DNA of 64,000 bases from Acidiphilium iwatense (GTDB lineage: Bacteria > Pseudomonadota > Alphaproteobacteria > Acetobacterales > Acetobacteraceae), in assembly GCF_021556475.1 (NCBI RefSeq), contig NZ_JAKGBZ010000017.1:1-64000 (forward strand). Reading direction: 5' to 3'. The position numbers and the translations under genes are program-made. A model generated the notes under the pieces. That model saw only the letters and a list, made by a program, of their open reading frames with translations. It was not told the origin of the DNA and did no database searches. Positions 1 through 8,659 of this stretch are shown here, in pieces (the stretch's first letter is position 1; the number at the start of each line of letters is the position of its first letter).

Positions 1-141
1 GAAGCGGTCGAATTCGCCACCCTCGAATGGGTGGACTGGTTCAACCACCGGCGTCTCCTCGAGCCGATCGGCAACATCCCACCCGCCGAGGCCGAGGCGC
101 GCTACTATGAACAACTGAACGAGCTGGCTATGGTCGCCTGA
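1..141 (+). CDS. IS3-family transposase (OrfB, integrase core), C-terminal end only
   Basis: Forty-six codons remain in frame from the window edge to a TGA at 139-141. The residues include WVDWFNHRRLLEPIGNIPP followed by AEAEARYY. This is the conserved C-terminal end of the rve/DDE integrase-type OrfB of IS3 elements, which catalyses strand transfer. The catalytic DDE residues lie upstream of the window, so activity cannot be judged. The terminal repeat just downstream agrees with this being the 3' end of the element. Confidence 0.8.
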   Translation, partial: EAVEFATLEWVDWFNHRRLLEPIGNIPPAEAEARYYEQLNELAMVA

Positions 142-180
142 GTCAAACAAAATGGCCTCCAGGATTCCCGGCGCGGTTCA
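1..180 (+). mobile_element. Right end of an IS3-family insertion sequence
   Basis: The window opens inside an insertion sequence. The end of a transposase reading frame stops at 139-141. About 40 bases later the sequence closes with a terminal inverted repeat which, read inward from the tip at 180, begins TGAACCGCGCCGGGAATCC. That TGAACCGC...GGGAATCC style of tip is typical of IS3-family elements. The left end and any target duplication lie outside or cannot be identified here. The element directly abuts the glycosyltransferase reading frame that follows. Confidence 0.75.
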
Positions 181-213
181 GACCGTTTCGTCGATGTCGT
201 CCCGCATGGGCTG

Positions 214-1233
214 GTGTGTGGCCTCACCGTGTTCGGTCCCGGACGATCGGTCAATGAAGAGATGCGGGAAAACCCAATTCATCGGCTGAAACGGGTCGGC
301 AGCCTCGTCTTGAACAATGCGATCCTGTCGCCCGAATCGATGGCTGTTCTCTGTCCCGGCCGAGGATTTTTCGATGCTTCGATCGAAAATCTTGCCATGT
401 GGAACGGGTGTCTATCCGCCGCCGATCGCAACTTCATCGAATTGGCAAACGATGCATGGCGATGGGCCGATCCTTCCCGGCCGATCCCGGAGATCGACAC
501 GGTCGTCCTGCCGGTGGGTGGCATCGGTATCGGCAATTACGGACATTTTCTCTATGATGGTTTGCCGGCAGCCCTGTTGCACCGGCTGTTGCTAGGTCCG
601 CACGCGGTTTTAGCGGGACGTCCCTTGCTGCCCTGGCAATCGGAGATTCTCGATGCGCTCGGGCTGCTCGACGGGTATGTTGCGCTCGACCGGCCGACCC
701 GGTTCCGCAAGATCGTCACAAGCGATATGGTTTCGTTCAATGTGCAGTACCCGAGCCGGTTCGTCTGTGCGGTGTTCGACCGACTGCGCTTCCGCTTCGG
801 AACCGGCACGAAAGGCCGGCGGAGGCTGTTGATTTCACGTGCCCTGCCGGAGAATCGCAGGGTCATGGAGAATCGTCCTGAGATCGAAGCGGTCGCGGCG
901 GAATTTGGCTTCGAAATGATGCAACCGGCACGTATGACCATCGCCGAGCAGGCACGCCTGTTTGCGGAGGCCGACTGCGTGATCGGCGAATCGGGTGCGG
1001 CTTTGGCCAATCTCGGTTTCTGCGATCCTGGCACGAATGTGCTCGAAATCCAGCCGGAACGCTTCGCTGATGGCTGGACCCGCGCCGCCTGTCACGTCCT
1101 TGGCTTGCGCTGGCACGTGTTTTTCGCATGCGTGACGGGCGAGCCTGGTGATGGACCGGTCCGCGAGTTCGGCTTCACCGTCGATCCGGTGATGTTCCGC
1201 AAAGCGCTGGCCGAGGCGTTTCCGGCACGATGA
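214..1233 (+). CDS. GT61-family glycosyltransferase, possibly 5'-truncated by the IS
   Basis: Probable glycosyltransferase of the GT61 (DUF563) type, transferring a sugar to a surface polysaccharide or glycan; donor and acceptor cannot be told. Seen in the protein: GNYGHFLYDG near residue 107, an ISRALPENRR segment, then MTIAEQARLFAEADCVIGES and GAALANLGFCDPGT, which match the family pattern of a nucleotide-sugar binding C-terminal half. The assigned start is a GTG, but the frame is open without a stop from the IS transposase stop at 141 through the IS tip at 180, so the native N-terminus may have been removed by the insertion. The 3' end overlaps the next gene by four bases (ATGA), indicating one operon. 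Identification is fairly sure at family level only. Confidence 0.65.
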   Translation: MCGLTVFGPGRSVNEEMRENPIHRLKRVGSLVLNNAILSPESMAVLCPGRGFFDASIENLAMWNGCLSAADRNFIELANDAWRWADPSRPIPEIDTVVLPVGGIGIGNYGHFLYDGLPAALLHRLLLGPHAVLAGRPLLPWQSEILDALGLLDGYVALDRPTRFRKIVTSDMVSFNVQYPSRFVCAVFDRLRFRFGTGTKGRRRLLISRALPENRRVMENRPEIEAVAAEFGFEMMQPARMTIAEQARLFAEADCVIGESGAALANLGFCDPGTNVLEIQPERFADGWTRAACHVLGLRWHVFFACVTGEPGDGPVREFGFTVDPVMFRKALAEAFPAR

Positions 1234-2279
1234 ACGAGACTCCCATTTTTCGTCATGTTGCTGAGGGATGGCTCGACGTTGCGCAGCGCGGGCTCATTCG
1301 CGATCAGATTTGGTTTGGCGGCGCGTCCATCCGCGATCGCGCCGGCGCAAGGTACCGGCACGCAGCGATGCCCGGTCATGAAACCCTGGTGCTGCGGGAT
1401 GCCGTTCTGGTACCAGAACCATTTGCGGTGATCGACCGGGATGGCATTACACGGGCTGGCACGACCCCTTCGAAGCCGGCCGAGCCGGCCGATACCGTGC
1501 TTCTCAGTAATGCCGTTGCACCGATGGCTGCCGGCGCCTCCGTACCGCTCGGTCGGTTTCTCGGAAATTCGCTTTCGATCGCATCGATGCAGCGAGCGAT
1601 GTTCGGCGAAATCGGCTTTGCCGGACCGCCATTGACGCCGCCGCAGGCCGATGCCCTCGCGGCAATGGGTCTTCTCGGCGCCTATACGCCGTTGTCCGAG
1701 CCTGTGCGAGTCGAGAAATTGTTGCTGACCCTCCAAAAAGGGCAAGGGTTTTCACGCATGATCCGTCCGGCGATCGAAACCTTGCGTTTCGCCGCCGAAC
1801 CCTACGAAGTCAATCCGCGCATTGCGATTCTGGAACCTGTCACCCGCACGCGTTTCACGCGCGGCAATCAGTTCGGATTTCAGGCCTGGCTGCGGGCGCA
1901 GTCTTTCGCCTTCCTCGACCCCGATGCGATGCGACTCGGGAATACCCAACTCGGCCTTTTCGATCTGATCTCGGTTCTGGCGGCGGCACGACTCGTCGTC
2001 ATCGACGACCCGGCACAGGCACCGCTGCTTGGTTTCTGTGATCCAGGCACGATCGTGATCCAACTTGGCATTGACGGCTGGCCGGATGGCGCGATCGCGA
2101 CCTGTGCGCGTTTGTTCTCCCTGGAGTGGCGACTTGTGCTGGCCTTTGCACCACATTACCCGGTGCGTGGGCCTCTGCCGCTTGGCGAGCGGAAAATGTT
2201 GCGAACCGAGATCGACATCGCCGCTCTTGGCGCAGCCCTGGCCAGCGTGGAGGGTGACGTTTTGCCGATGAAGGCTTGA
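1230..2279 (+). CDS. Divergent GT61-like protein, tandem paralogue of the preceding gene
   Basis: This 349-residue protein aligns end to end with its upstream neighbour: TLVLRDAVLVPE parallels SLVLNNAILSPE, and both end in the same LGFCDPGT block. It starts at an ATGA overlap. It lacks the GHFLYD motif (replaced by LGRFLGNSLS) and the GESGAAL motif (replaced by DDPAQAPLL), so it is probably not an ordinary active GT61 enzyme. It may be a non-catalytic partner or a diverged transferase. No signal peptide or membrane segment is evident. Family assignment rests on similarity to its neighbour. Confidence 0.5.
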   Translation: MNETPIFRHVAEGWLDVAQRGLIRDQIWFGGASIRDRAGARYRHAAMPGHETLVLRDAVLVPEPFAVIDRDGITRAGTTPSKPAEPADTVLLSNAVAPMAAGASVPLGRFLGNSLSIASMQRAMFGEIGFAGPPLTPPQADALAAMGLLGAYTPLSEPVRVEKLLLTLQKGQGFSRMIRPAIETLRFAAEPYEVNPRIAILEPVTRTRFTRGNQFGFQAWLRAQSFAFLDPDAMRLGNTQLGLFDLISVLAAARLVVIDDPAQAPLLGFCDPGTIVIQLGIDGWPDGAIATCARLFSLEWRLVLAFAPHYPVRGPLPLGERKMLRTEIDIAALGAALASVEGDVLPMKA

Positions 2280-2398
2280 CTTTTCGCGGGTTTGCCGAGA
2301 TACCAATGGGCGGATGGCGCATTTCGATGTGCCAATGCCCTTGTGCACGGCTCATCACTCTCCGGCGTATGGGCACGCGCGCATTTCTCTAATTCGAA

Positions 2399-4027
2399 TT
2401 GGTCACCATTTTGTCCGAGTCTCAGGATTTCGATCCAAAGCCTGTCACCTCTGAATCGGTGTTCGCCGATATTCCCACCGCAGACGCCACAGTCCAACTC
2501 GATACCGGCTTTGCGGCGCTCGGGCTATCGGAACCCGTGCTCAAGGCTCTCGTCGAGAAGGGCTACACCACGCCCACACCGATTCAGGAGCAGGCTATCC
2601 CGATCGTGCTGATGGGGCGGGACGTTCTGGGCTGTGCGCAGACCGGCACGGGCAAGACCGCCGGATTTACCTTGCCGATGCTCGATATCCTGTCTGGCTC
2701 GCGCGCACGTGCACGGATGCCACGCTCGCTCATTTTGGAACCGACGCGCGAACTCGCTCTCCAGGTCGCGGAAAACTTCGTCCAGTACGGCAAGCACCTG
2801 AAGCTAACTCATGCGTTGCTGATCGGCGGCGAAAGCATGAGTGAACAGAAGGAGGTTCTGACCCGTGGTGTCGATGTTCTGATCGCGACGCCGGGGCGGC
2901 TGATCGATATTTTCGAACGTGGCGGTCTATTGTTGTCGGACGTGCGGGTTCTGGTCATCGACGAAGCGGACCGGATGCTCGATATGGGGTTTATTCCCGA
3001 TGTCGAGCGGATCGTCGCGATGCTGCCGCCGCTGCGCCAGACCCTGTTTTTCTCCGCGACCATGGCGCCGGAAATCAAGCGCTTGGCCGACGCCTTTTTG
3101 TCCAATCCGAAGGAAATCAGCGTCTCCAAACCGGCTTCGGTGGCAACGACCATTACCGAAGGCTTGGCGCTGGTCGCCACGCACGATAAGCGCGAGGCGC
3201 TGCGCCGACTGGTCCGCACCGAGGACGTGCAGAATGCCCTGATCTTCTGCAATCGTAAGCGGGATGTCGATATTCTTTATAAGTCACTGACAAGGCACAA
3301 GTTTTCTGCGGGTGCGCTGCATGGTGACATGCCGCAATCGGCGCGGTTCGCCACGCTGGAGAAATTCAAGGCCGGCGAGATTCGCCTTCTGGTCTGTTCC
3401 GATGTCGCGGCGCGCGGCATCGACATCGGCGGATTGTCCCATGTGTTCAATTTCGACGTGCCGCACCATGCCGAGGATTATGTCCACCGAATCGGCCGGA
3501 CCGGTCGCGCCGGGCTTGAGGGCAGGGCATTGACTTTAGCTACACCGGAGGACCGGCTTGCGGTCGAAGCGATCCAGAAATTGACCGGCCATGCGATCCC
3601 CCCTCTCGCGGTGGAGGGTTTGGATCCGGTCGATTGGGCCGAGGTCGATTCGCGCGGCCGGCGCCGCAGCCGTGGCGGCAAAGGTGCCTCACCGCCGCGC
3701 GCCGAGAAAGCGTCGAAATCGGCTGCTCCTCGACGCGTGGAGGCTGCCGTGCAACCGGCTGTTGACGAAATGCAATTAAAAGCGACGCGCCAGGACCCGC
3801 GGCGATCAAGCGAAAGGATGCGCGGGGATCGTCGCACCGATACGGCGCGGGAGCCGCGGCGTGACCGTGAGATGCGGGGTTTGGAGAATCGCGACAGCGT
3901 CATTGGTTTTGGCGCGGACATTCCTGCCTTCATGCAAATCAGGCGGCGAACGGCTGTCGTCAGGATGGAAACCCCATCCCGGAACGAGGGTGGCGATCAC
4001 AACGATGGGACGGAGATTGCGGCATGA
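2399..4027 (+). CDS. rhlE: DEAD-box ATP-dependent RNA helicase, RhlE type
   Basis: ATP-dependent RNA unwinding enzyme likely acting in ribosome assembly, RNA decay or cold adaptation. Motifs in order: Q motif ([12 protein letters not shown] with [10 protein letters not shown]), Walker [26 protein letters not shown], then the second RecA domain with [15 protein letters not shown] and [10 protein letters not shown]. After about residue 400 comes a basic Arg/Ser/Lys-rich tail typical of RhlE-like proteins. The start is uncertain: the longest frame begins at a TTG without a clear Shine-Dalgarno; another TTG four codons on and a GTG at 2460 are alternatives. It overlaps the next gene by four bases. 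The symbol is by family resemblance. Confidence 0.85.
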   Translation: MVTILSESQDFDPKPVTSESVFADIPTADATVQLDTGFAALGLSEPVLKALVEKGYTTPTPIQEQAIPIVLMGRDVLGCAQTGTGKTAGFTLPMLDILSGSRARARMPRSLILEPTRELALQVAENFVQYGKHLKLTHALLIGGESMSEQKEVLTRGVDVLIATPGRLIDIFERGGLLLSDVRVLVIDEADRMLDMGFIPDVERIVAMLPPLRQTLFFSATMAPEIKRLADAFLSNPKEISVSKPASVATTITEGLALVATHDKREALRRLVRTEDVQNALIFCNRKRDVDILYKSLTRHKFSAGALHGDMPQSARFATLEKFKAGEIRLLVCSDVAARGIDIGGLSHVFNFDVPHHAEDYVHRIGRTGRAGLEGRALTLATPEDRLAVEAIQKLTGHAIPPLAVEGLDPVDWAEVDSRGRRRSRGGKGASPPRAEKASKSAAPRRVEAAVQPAVDEMQLKATRQDPRRSSERMRGDRRTDTAREPRRDREMRGLENRDSVIGFGADIPAFMQIRRRTAVVRMETPSRNEGGDHNDGTEIAA

Positions 4028-5250
4028 ACGTGATGAGCAAGCCAGCCGACGCAACCAACGTGGGGGCCGCGCATAAAGGCGGATTTGCGCCGTTCGACTG
4101 GGCCGACGTCTTCCGTCTCGACACGCAACTGACCGAGGATGAACGCGCGATTCGCGATGCCGCGCATGATTACTGTCAGGACAAGCTGTTTCCACGCGTT
4201 CTTCATGCTTTTCGCGAAGAAAAATTCGATCGCGCCATCGTCTCGGAAATGGGCGAGATGGGGTTTCTGGGAGCCACCCTGGCAAGTCATGGCTGTGCCG
4301 ATGTATCTTACGTGGCCTATGGGCTGATCGCCCGCGAATTGGAACGGGTGGATAGCGGCTACCGCTCGGTATTTTCGGTGCAGTCTTCGCTGGTCATGTA
4401 CCCGATCTCTGCCTTCGGTTCGCCGGCTCAGAAGGACAAATATCTGCCGAAGCTGCGGTCCGGCGAATGGGTCGGCTGCTTTGGCCTGACCGAACCCGAT
4501 GCCGGGTCCGATCCAGGCTCGATGCGCACGCGGGCAAAGAAAGTGGATGGCGGCTATCTGCTGAACGGCTCGAAAACCTGGATCAGCAATTCGCCGATCG
4601 CCGATATGGCCCTGGTCTGGGCGAAAGACGACAACGACGTGATCCGTGGCTTTCTGATCGATCGCGGCGCGAAAGGATTCGAGACGCCGAAAATCGACGG
4701 CAAGTTTTCCCTCCGCGCCTCGATTACCGGCATGATTATGCTGGAAGACGTGTTCGTGCCGGACGATCACATGCTGCCGGGCGTGAAGGGTCTGCGCGGG
4801 CCGTTTTCGTGTTTGAACAACGCACGTTACGGCATTTGCTGGGGTACGCTGGGCGCAGCCGAATTTTGCTGGCACGCGGCGCGCACCTATACGCTCGACC
4901 GGCAGATGTTCGGCCGGCCGCTCGCCGCGACCCAACTCGTGCAGAAGAAGCTTGCCGATATGCAGACCGAAATCGTCCTCGGGTTGCAGGGGGCGCTGCG
5001 TCTTGGTCGCTTGCTCGACGAAGGGGTGGCGGCCCCGGAAATGATCTCGCTGATGAAACGCAACAACTGCGGGAAGGCGCTGGATGTCGCCAGAATGTCA
5101 CGGGACATGCATGGCGGCAACGGTATCGTGGACGAATATCATGTGATCCGGCACATGATGAATCTTGAAACTGTGAACACCTACGAGGGAGCGCATGACG
5201 TGCATGCGCTCATTCTCGGCCGGGCACAGACAGGCATTTCGGCGTTTTAA
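4024..5250 (+). CDS. gcdH: Glutaryl-CoA dehydrogenase (acyl-CoA dehydrogenase family)
   Basis: FAD enzyme that oxidises and decarboxylates glutaryl-CoA to crotonyl-CoA in lysine/tryptophan catabolism, cytoplasmic. The 408-residue protein has the acyl-CoA dehydrogenase layout: an alpha N-domain, the FAD-contacting [16 protein letters not shown] and [10 protein letters not shown] strands, and a helical C-domain. The decisive segment is [17 protein letters not shown] near residue 387, carrying the catalytic Glu in the position and context specific for glutaryl-CoA dehydrogenases. The ATG lies inside the stop region of the helicase gene, so the two are translationally coupled although functionally unrelated. 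It ends 36 bases before a convergent minus-strand gene. Confidence 0.9.
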   Translation: MNVMSKPADATNVGAAHKGGFAPFDWADVFRLDTQLTEDERAIRDAAHDYCQDKLFPRVLHAFREEKFDRAIVSEMGEMGFLGATLASHGCADVSYVAYGLIARELERVDSGYRSVFSVQSSLVMYPISAFGSPAQKDKYLPKLRSGEWVGCFGLTEPDAGSDPGSMRTRAKKVDGGYLLNGSKTWISNSPIADMALVWAKDDNDVIRGFLIDRGAKGFETPKIDGKFSLRASITGMIMLEDVFVPDDHMLPGVKGLRGPFSCLNNARYGICWGTLGAAEFCWHAARTYTLDRQMFGRPLAATQLVQKKLADMQTEIVLGLQGALRLGRLLDEGVAAPEMISLMKRNNCGKALDVARMSRDMHGGNGIVDEYHVIRHMMNLETVNTYEGAHDVHALILGRAQTGISAF

Positions 5251-5286
5251 GCCGATTTCGAAAGACATCCACCTGGCGTTCACTCG

Positions 5287-6096
5287 TTACGCTGCATTTT
5301 GATATAAAATTTCACTACGGTTAATGGTTTCACGTGAGGAATCATAAGATTCGACGTCGGCAAAAACCGGAACCAATTTCCCCGCGAGTAAATTAGAATA
5401 TGTCTCATCGTAGCGGAATACATTGCGAAGAAACGGAATTTTCTGCTGAACTATTTCATACTCGCACTCGATACCCATCATTAAGGCTGTCTGAAATTTT
5501 AACTTTGGATAATAATGTCTAGGTTCAGCTTTTTTATCAAATCCAATTCTGCGGTAAATTCCCGCATGGTTTTGTCTTACTCCACAAAACAATATGCCAG
5601 ACTCAAAATATTTAGTCAGATATTTTGCCATTCTAAATAATGCAAATATAACTTCGACATTTTTTTCAACACCAGGATGAGAGACCAGTCGAAGAACCTC
5701 GACTGCCCGTTGCTCCAATTTATTCCGGCTATACCGTTCGATAAGCTCTGGGATTACATCCGGGAATGTCGCCATTATGGGCATGGTGTAAATGCCTTTA
5801 GATGCGGCAACAGGATCATGCAGGCATACGCGGACAGATGCGATCGGCTCGCCGTATTTGTAGATGACAATGGTTTTTGAAGTTTCGAGAGAATCGTACT
5901 CATCGGGAAACAGGCGCTCCTGGTTTTCTTCTAAAAAGCCATGGCAGTAATAACTTTCGTATCTTAAGGACCACGCTTGGCGCATAATTTCTGGTGTTGC
6001 GGCCAAACGGGCCATCAATTTATCGCTGCGCGTCACCAAATTGGCGCTAGGCGCAAGCGTCCAGGTTGGGGTTGAGCCAACAATAGAACCATCCAT
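5287..6096 (-). CDS. FeeM-like N-acyl amino acid synthase (GNAT fold)
   Basis: Probably makes a long-chain N-acyl amino acid from an acyl donor and an amino acid, as FeeM-type enzymes do; related folds make acyl-homoserine lactones. Support: residues near 47-100 read SLRYESYYCHGFLEEN, then DEYDSLETSKTIVIYKYGEP and IASVRVCLHD, the family layout, followed by an AVEVLRLVSHPG segment resembling the E(V/I)xRLA region and CGVRQNHAGIYRRIGF, the GNAT acyl-donor region. The ATG has a good GGAGG seven bases upstream. GC content and codon use (AAA, TTT, ATA-rich) differ sharply from neighbours, suggesting acquisition by transfer. It is divergent from a GGDEF-EAL gene. Substrate is unknown. Confidence 0.6.
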   Translation of the reverse strand: MDGSIVGSTPTWTLAPSANLVTRSDKLMARLAATPEIMRQAWSLRYESYYCHGFLEENQERLFPDEYDSLETSKTIVIYKYGEPIASVRVCLHDPVAASKGIYTMPIMATFPDVIPELIERYSRNKLEQRAVEVLRLVSHPGVEKNVEVIFALFRMAKYLTKYFESGILFCGVRQNHAGIYRRIGFDKKAEPRHYYPKLKFQTALMMGIECEYEIVQQKIPFLRNVFRYDETYSNLLAGKLVPVFADVESYDSSRETINRSEILYQNAA

Positions 6097-6131
6097 GTTT
6101 AACCTCCGGTCCGAGAAAGCAGGGCCATAAT

Positions 6132-6144
6132 AGGTTATTAACCT
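6132..6144. promoter_or_regulatory. Perfect palindrome in the divergent promoter region (candidate operator)
   Basis: AGGTTA-T-TAACCT is a perfect 13-base dyad located 36-48 bases upstream of the FeeM-like start, in a 205-base AT-rich divergent intergenic region. Its position would suit an operator or part of the FeeM-like promoter. No regulator is encoded nearby. A chance palindrome in AT-rich DNA cannot be excluded. Confidence 0.25.
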
Positions 6145-6301
6145 TCATGGGGTATAAATTTATTTTTGCAGCACGTCTGAGGTGTGCTAAAGTTTTGAAA
6201 GCGATTGGTTTTCCGCCAAAAAATTTTGAACGCAACACGGAGTGTGAGGGTTTGTCTAGTTCTGTCACATTCGCACCGAATTATTAGATTTTGGCAACAA
6301 T

Positions 6302-8659
6302 ATGAAACGGTTGAACCATCGAATCGTCAGCCTGATGACCCACCGCGATATTCCTGCGCAATATCGCGATCAGGTTCAAGAAATTCACTTAAATACGTGG
6401 ACACGCCACGGTTTTTTCATGATTCCCGTTGGATTTATTGTGGCGCTAGCTCTGTTTTTTCAATCTGACCGATTTATTTCAAATGTAAAAATTAAAATAA
6501 GTTTTGTTTTTATTTTTTTTATTTATGTTTTATTGTTTTTATTTTGTATATTTTGGAACAAGTCAGACAACAAAGAAAAATTTATCAAAAATTATTTTTT
6601 GTATTTGTGTTATATGAGACTATTTCTTGGAATTTTTTGGTCAATATTTATTAATATCATGATATATTCAAGCAACGGCCCACAAGTAATATTACTTTTT
6701 GGCGTTGAAATTGGTTTGATTTCTAGCGCGGTTATTGGCGGCCCATTGACTTATGCTTTTGCGTTTTGGATTCCGATTGTTATTGGATCATTTGTCCCTG
6801 TTTTTGAAGACGCTCGTTTTTTTTATTTTCCTGTATTTTTATGTTTGCTTTCTTATACTGTTTACACATTGATTTCTATTATTTTTATAAACAATAGATT
6901 GATTGAGAGAACTGTTGCTTCCCTTCGCCTCACTCAAACGAGTGAAACCATCCGTGTCTTACTCCGTGATTTCGAAGAAAATGCCAGCGACTGGCTCTGG
7001 GAGACCGATGCCGAACGCAACCTCAAGCACGCTTCTGCACGATTTGCCGAGGTGGCACGCCGACCGGCCGCATCGATCCGCGGAGATTTTCTCGCCTTCA
7101 TTGCCGGAGAAGACGACACGATCCGCAAGGTGCGGAAAAACACCGGGGACCCCTACGAACCACTTCGCCTGAAATTCGAAATGCAACGACCGTTCCGCGA
7201 CATCGTCGTCCCTGCGAATATGGATGGCGAGCAGCGCTGGTGGTCCCTTACCGGCAAGCCGATCACCGATCAGGCCGGAGTATTTATCGGCTATCGGGGC
7301 GTCGGTTCCGATGTCACCGCGATGCACCAGTCGCGCGAACGCATCGCCTACCTTGCCAGGCACGACACGCTGACCGACCTTGCCAACCGCACGGAATTCA
7401 ATAATGCCCTCGGTCAGTTGCTTGCCGACGGCAGCCGGTCCGGTGCGGCTTTGCTCTGTCTCGATCTCGATCAGTTCAAGGCGATCAACGACAGTTATGG
7501 CCATGGCCTTGGCGATTCGGTGCTGCGCGCGGTCGCGCATCGAATCCGCAGCGCGATCCGCGATCGAGACATCGCAGCAAGACTTGGTGGTGACGAATTT
7601 TCCATCGTGCTACCCTCGAATAACGAATTCGACGCAACCGCCGTGGCCGAGCGGGTGATCGACCGCATCGCCCGTCCGTTCAAGTTCGATGGCGTCACCG
7701 TCGAGATCGGGGTCAGTATCGGTATCGCCCTTGCGCCGCATGACGGCGAAACGTCGGAGGAATTGTACAAGAATGCCGATCTAGCGCTTTATCGGGCCAA
7801 AGATGCCGGGCGCGGCACGTGGCGTCTGTTCGACCGGGAGATGGACCGTCATCTCCAGGAACGTCGCAGCCTGCAGCGCGATATCAAGCGGGCCCTGCTG
7901 AGCGAACAACTTTTCGTCGAATACCAGCCTTTCGTCGCTCTCGACACGCACAAGATCACCGGGCTCGAATCCCTGGTGCGCTGGCACCATCCCGAGCGCG
8001 GCATCATCGCGCCCGACGAGTTCATCGAAATTGCCGAACAGAGCGGTCATATCGGCACGATCACGGCATTCGTTCTCGCGGAATCCCTGGCAGTCGCCGC
8101 TCAACTGCCGGCCAATGTCTCGATCGCGGTCAATCTCTCTCCACTGCATCTTCGCGAGGCATGGTTGTTCGATCAACTCTCAGGCATCATCGAACGATCG
8201 AAAATCGACCCCGGCCGGATCGAGTTCGAAGTAACCGAATCGGCCGTGCTGGAAACCGAGGGACGCACGCTCGAAAACCTCCATCGCCTGCGAGAACTCG
8301 GATGCCGCATCGCGATCGATGATTTCGGGACCGGCTATTCCTCTCTGGCAACCTTGCGAGGCTTTCCGTTCGATCGACTGAAGATCGACCGCAGCTTCAT
8401 CGTTGATTTGGAACGCCGCGAAAACGATGCGCCAATCGTCAAGGCGATCATCGAATTGAGCCGGACCCTAGGGCTGCGCGTGACCGCAGAAGGTGTTGAA
8501 ACCGCGCGTCATGCCGATATTCTGCGCGCCTATCAGTGCCACGATGGTCAGGGGTTTCTGTTCTCTCCGCCATTGCCGAAACGCGATGTCCTGGAATGGT
8601 TCGAGTGCGACAACACCGCACATGGGATGGCGCCGGGGCAGGTCGGTAGCGCCATCTAA
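6302..8659 (+). CDS. Membrane PAS-GGDEF-EAL cyclic-di-GMP enzyme
   Basis: Inner-membrane protein of 785 residues with both diguanylate cyclase and phosphodiesterase domains. Residues 38-195 hold about six hydrophobic segments; a PAS-like domain follows (about 215-340). The GGDEF domain has an intact GGDEF at 429-433 and an inhibitory RxxD site at 420-423. The EAL domain keeps its catalytic Glu in ESL (556-558), NLSP, EVTES, DDFGTGYS (673-680), KIDRSF, AEGVET and the Gln/Gly near 750, so phosphodiesterase activity is plausible. The DNA for residues about 45-200 is extremely AT-rich, then changes abruptly to host-like GC near 6900. The start is an ATG with a weak ribosome-binding site. It overlaps the convergent next gene by four bases. 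Confidence 0.9.
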   Translation: MKRLNHRIVSLMTHRDIPAQYRDQVQEIHLNTWTRHGFFMIPVGFIVALALFFQSDRFISNVKIKISFVFIFFIYVLLFLFCIFWNKSDNKEKFIKNYFLYLCYMRLFLGIFWSIFINIMIYSSNGPQVILLFGVEIGLISSAVIGGPLTYAFAFWIPIVIGSFVPVFEDARFFYFPVFLCLLSYTVYTLISIIFINNRLIERTVASLRLTQTSETIRVLLRDFEENASDWLWETDAERNLKHASARFAEVARRPAASIRGDFLAFIAGEDDTIRKVRKNTGDPYEPLRLKFEMQRPFRDIVVPANMDGEQRWWSLTGKPITDQAGVFIGYRGVGSDVTAMHQSRERIAYLARHDTLTDLANRTEFNNALGQLLADGSRSGAALLCLDLDQFKAINDSYGHGLGDSVLRAVAHRIRSAIRDRDIAARLGGDEFSIVLPSNNEFDATAVAERVIDRIARPFKFDGVTVEIGVSIGIALAPHDGETSEELYKNADLALYRAKDAGRGTWRLFDREMDRHLQERRSLQRDIKRALLSEQLFVEYQPFVALDTHKITGLESLVRWHHPERGIIAPDEFIEIAEQSGHIGTITAFVLAESLAVAAQLPANVSIAVNLSPLHLREAWLFDQLSGIIERSKIDPGRIEFEVTESAVLETEGRTLENLHRLRELGCRIAIDDFGTGYSSLATLRGFPFDRLKIDRSFIVDLERRENDAPIVKAIIELSRTLGLRVTAEGVETARHADILRAYQCHDGQGFLFSPPLPKRDVLEWFECDNTAHGMAPGQVGSAI

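Noticed and set aside
3997-4935. 312-codon antisense frame over gcdH
   Set aside because: Shadow of a well-supported gene in GC-rich DNA; no family resemblance.
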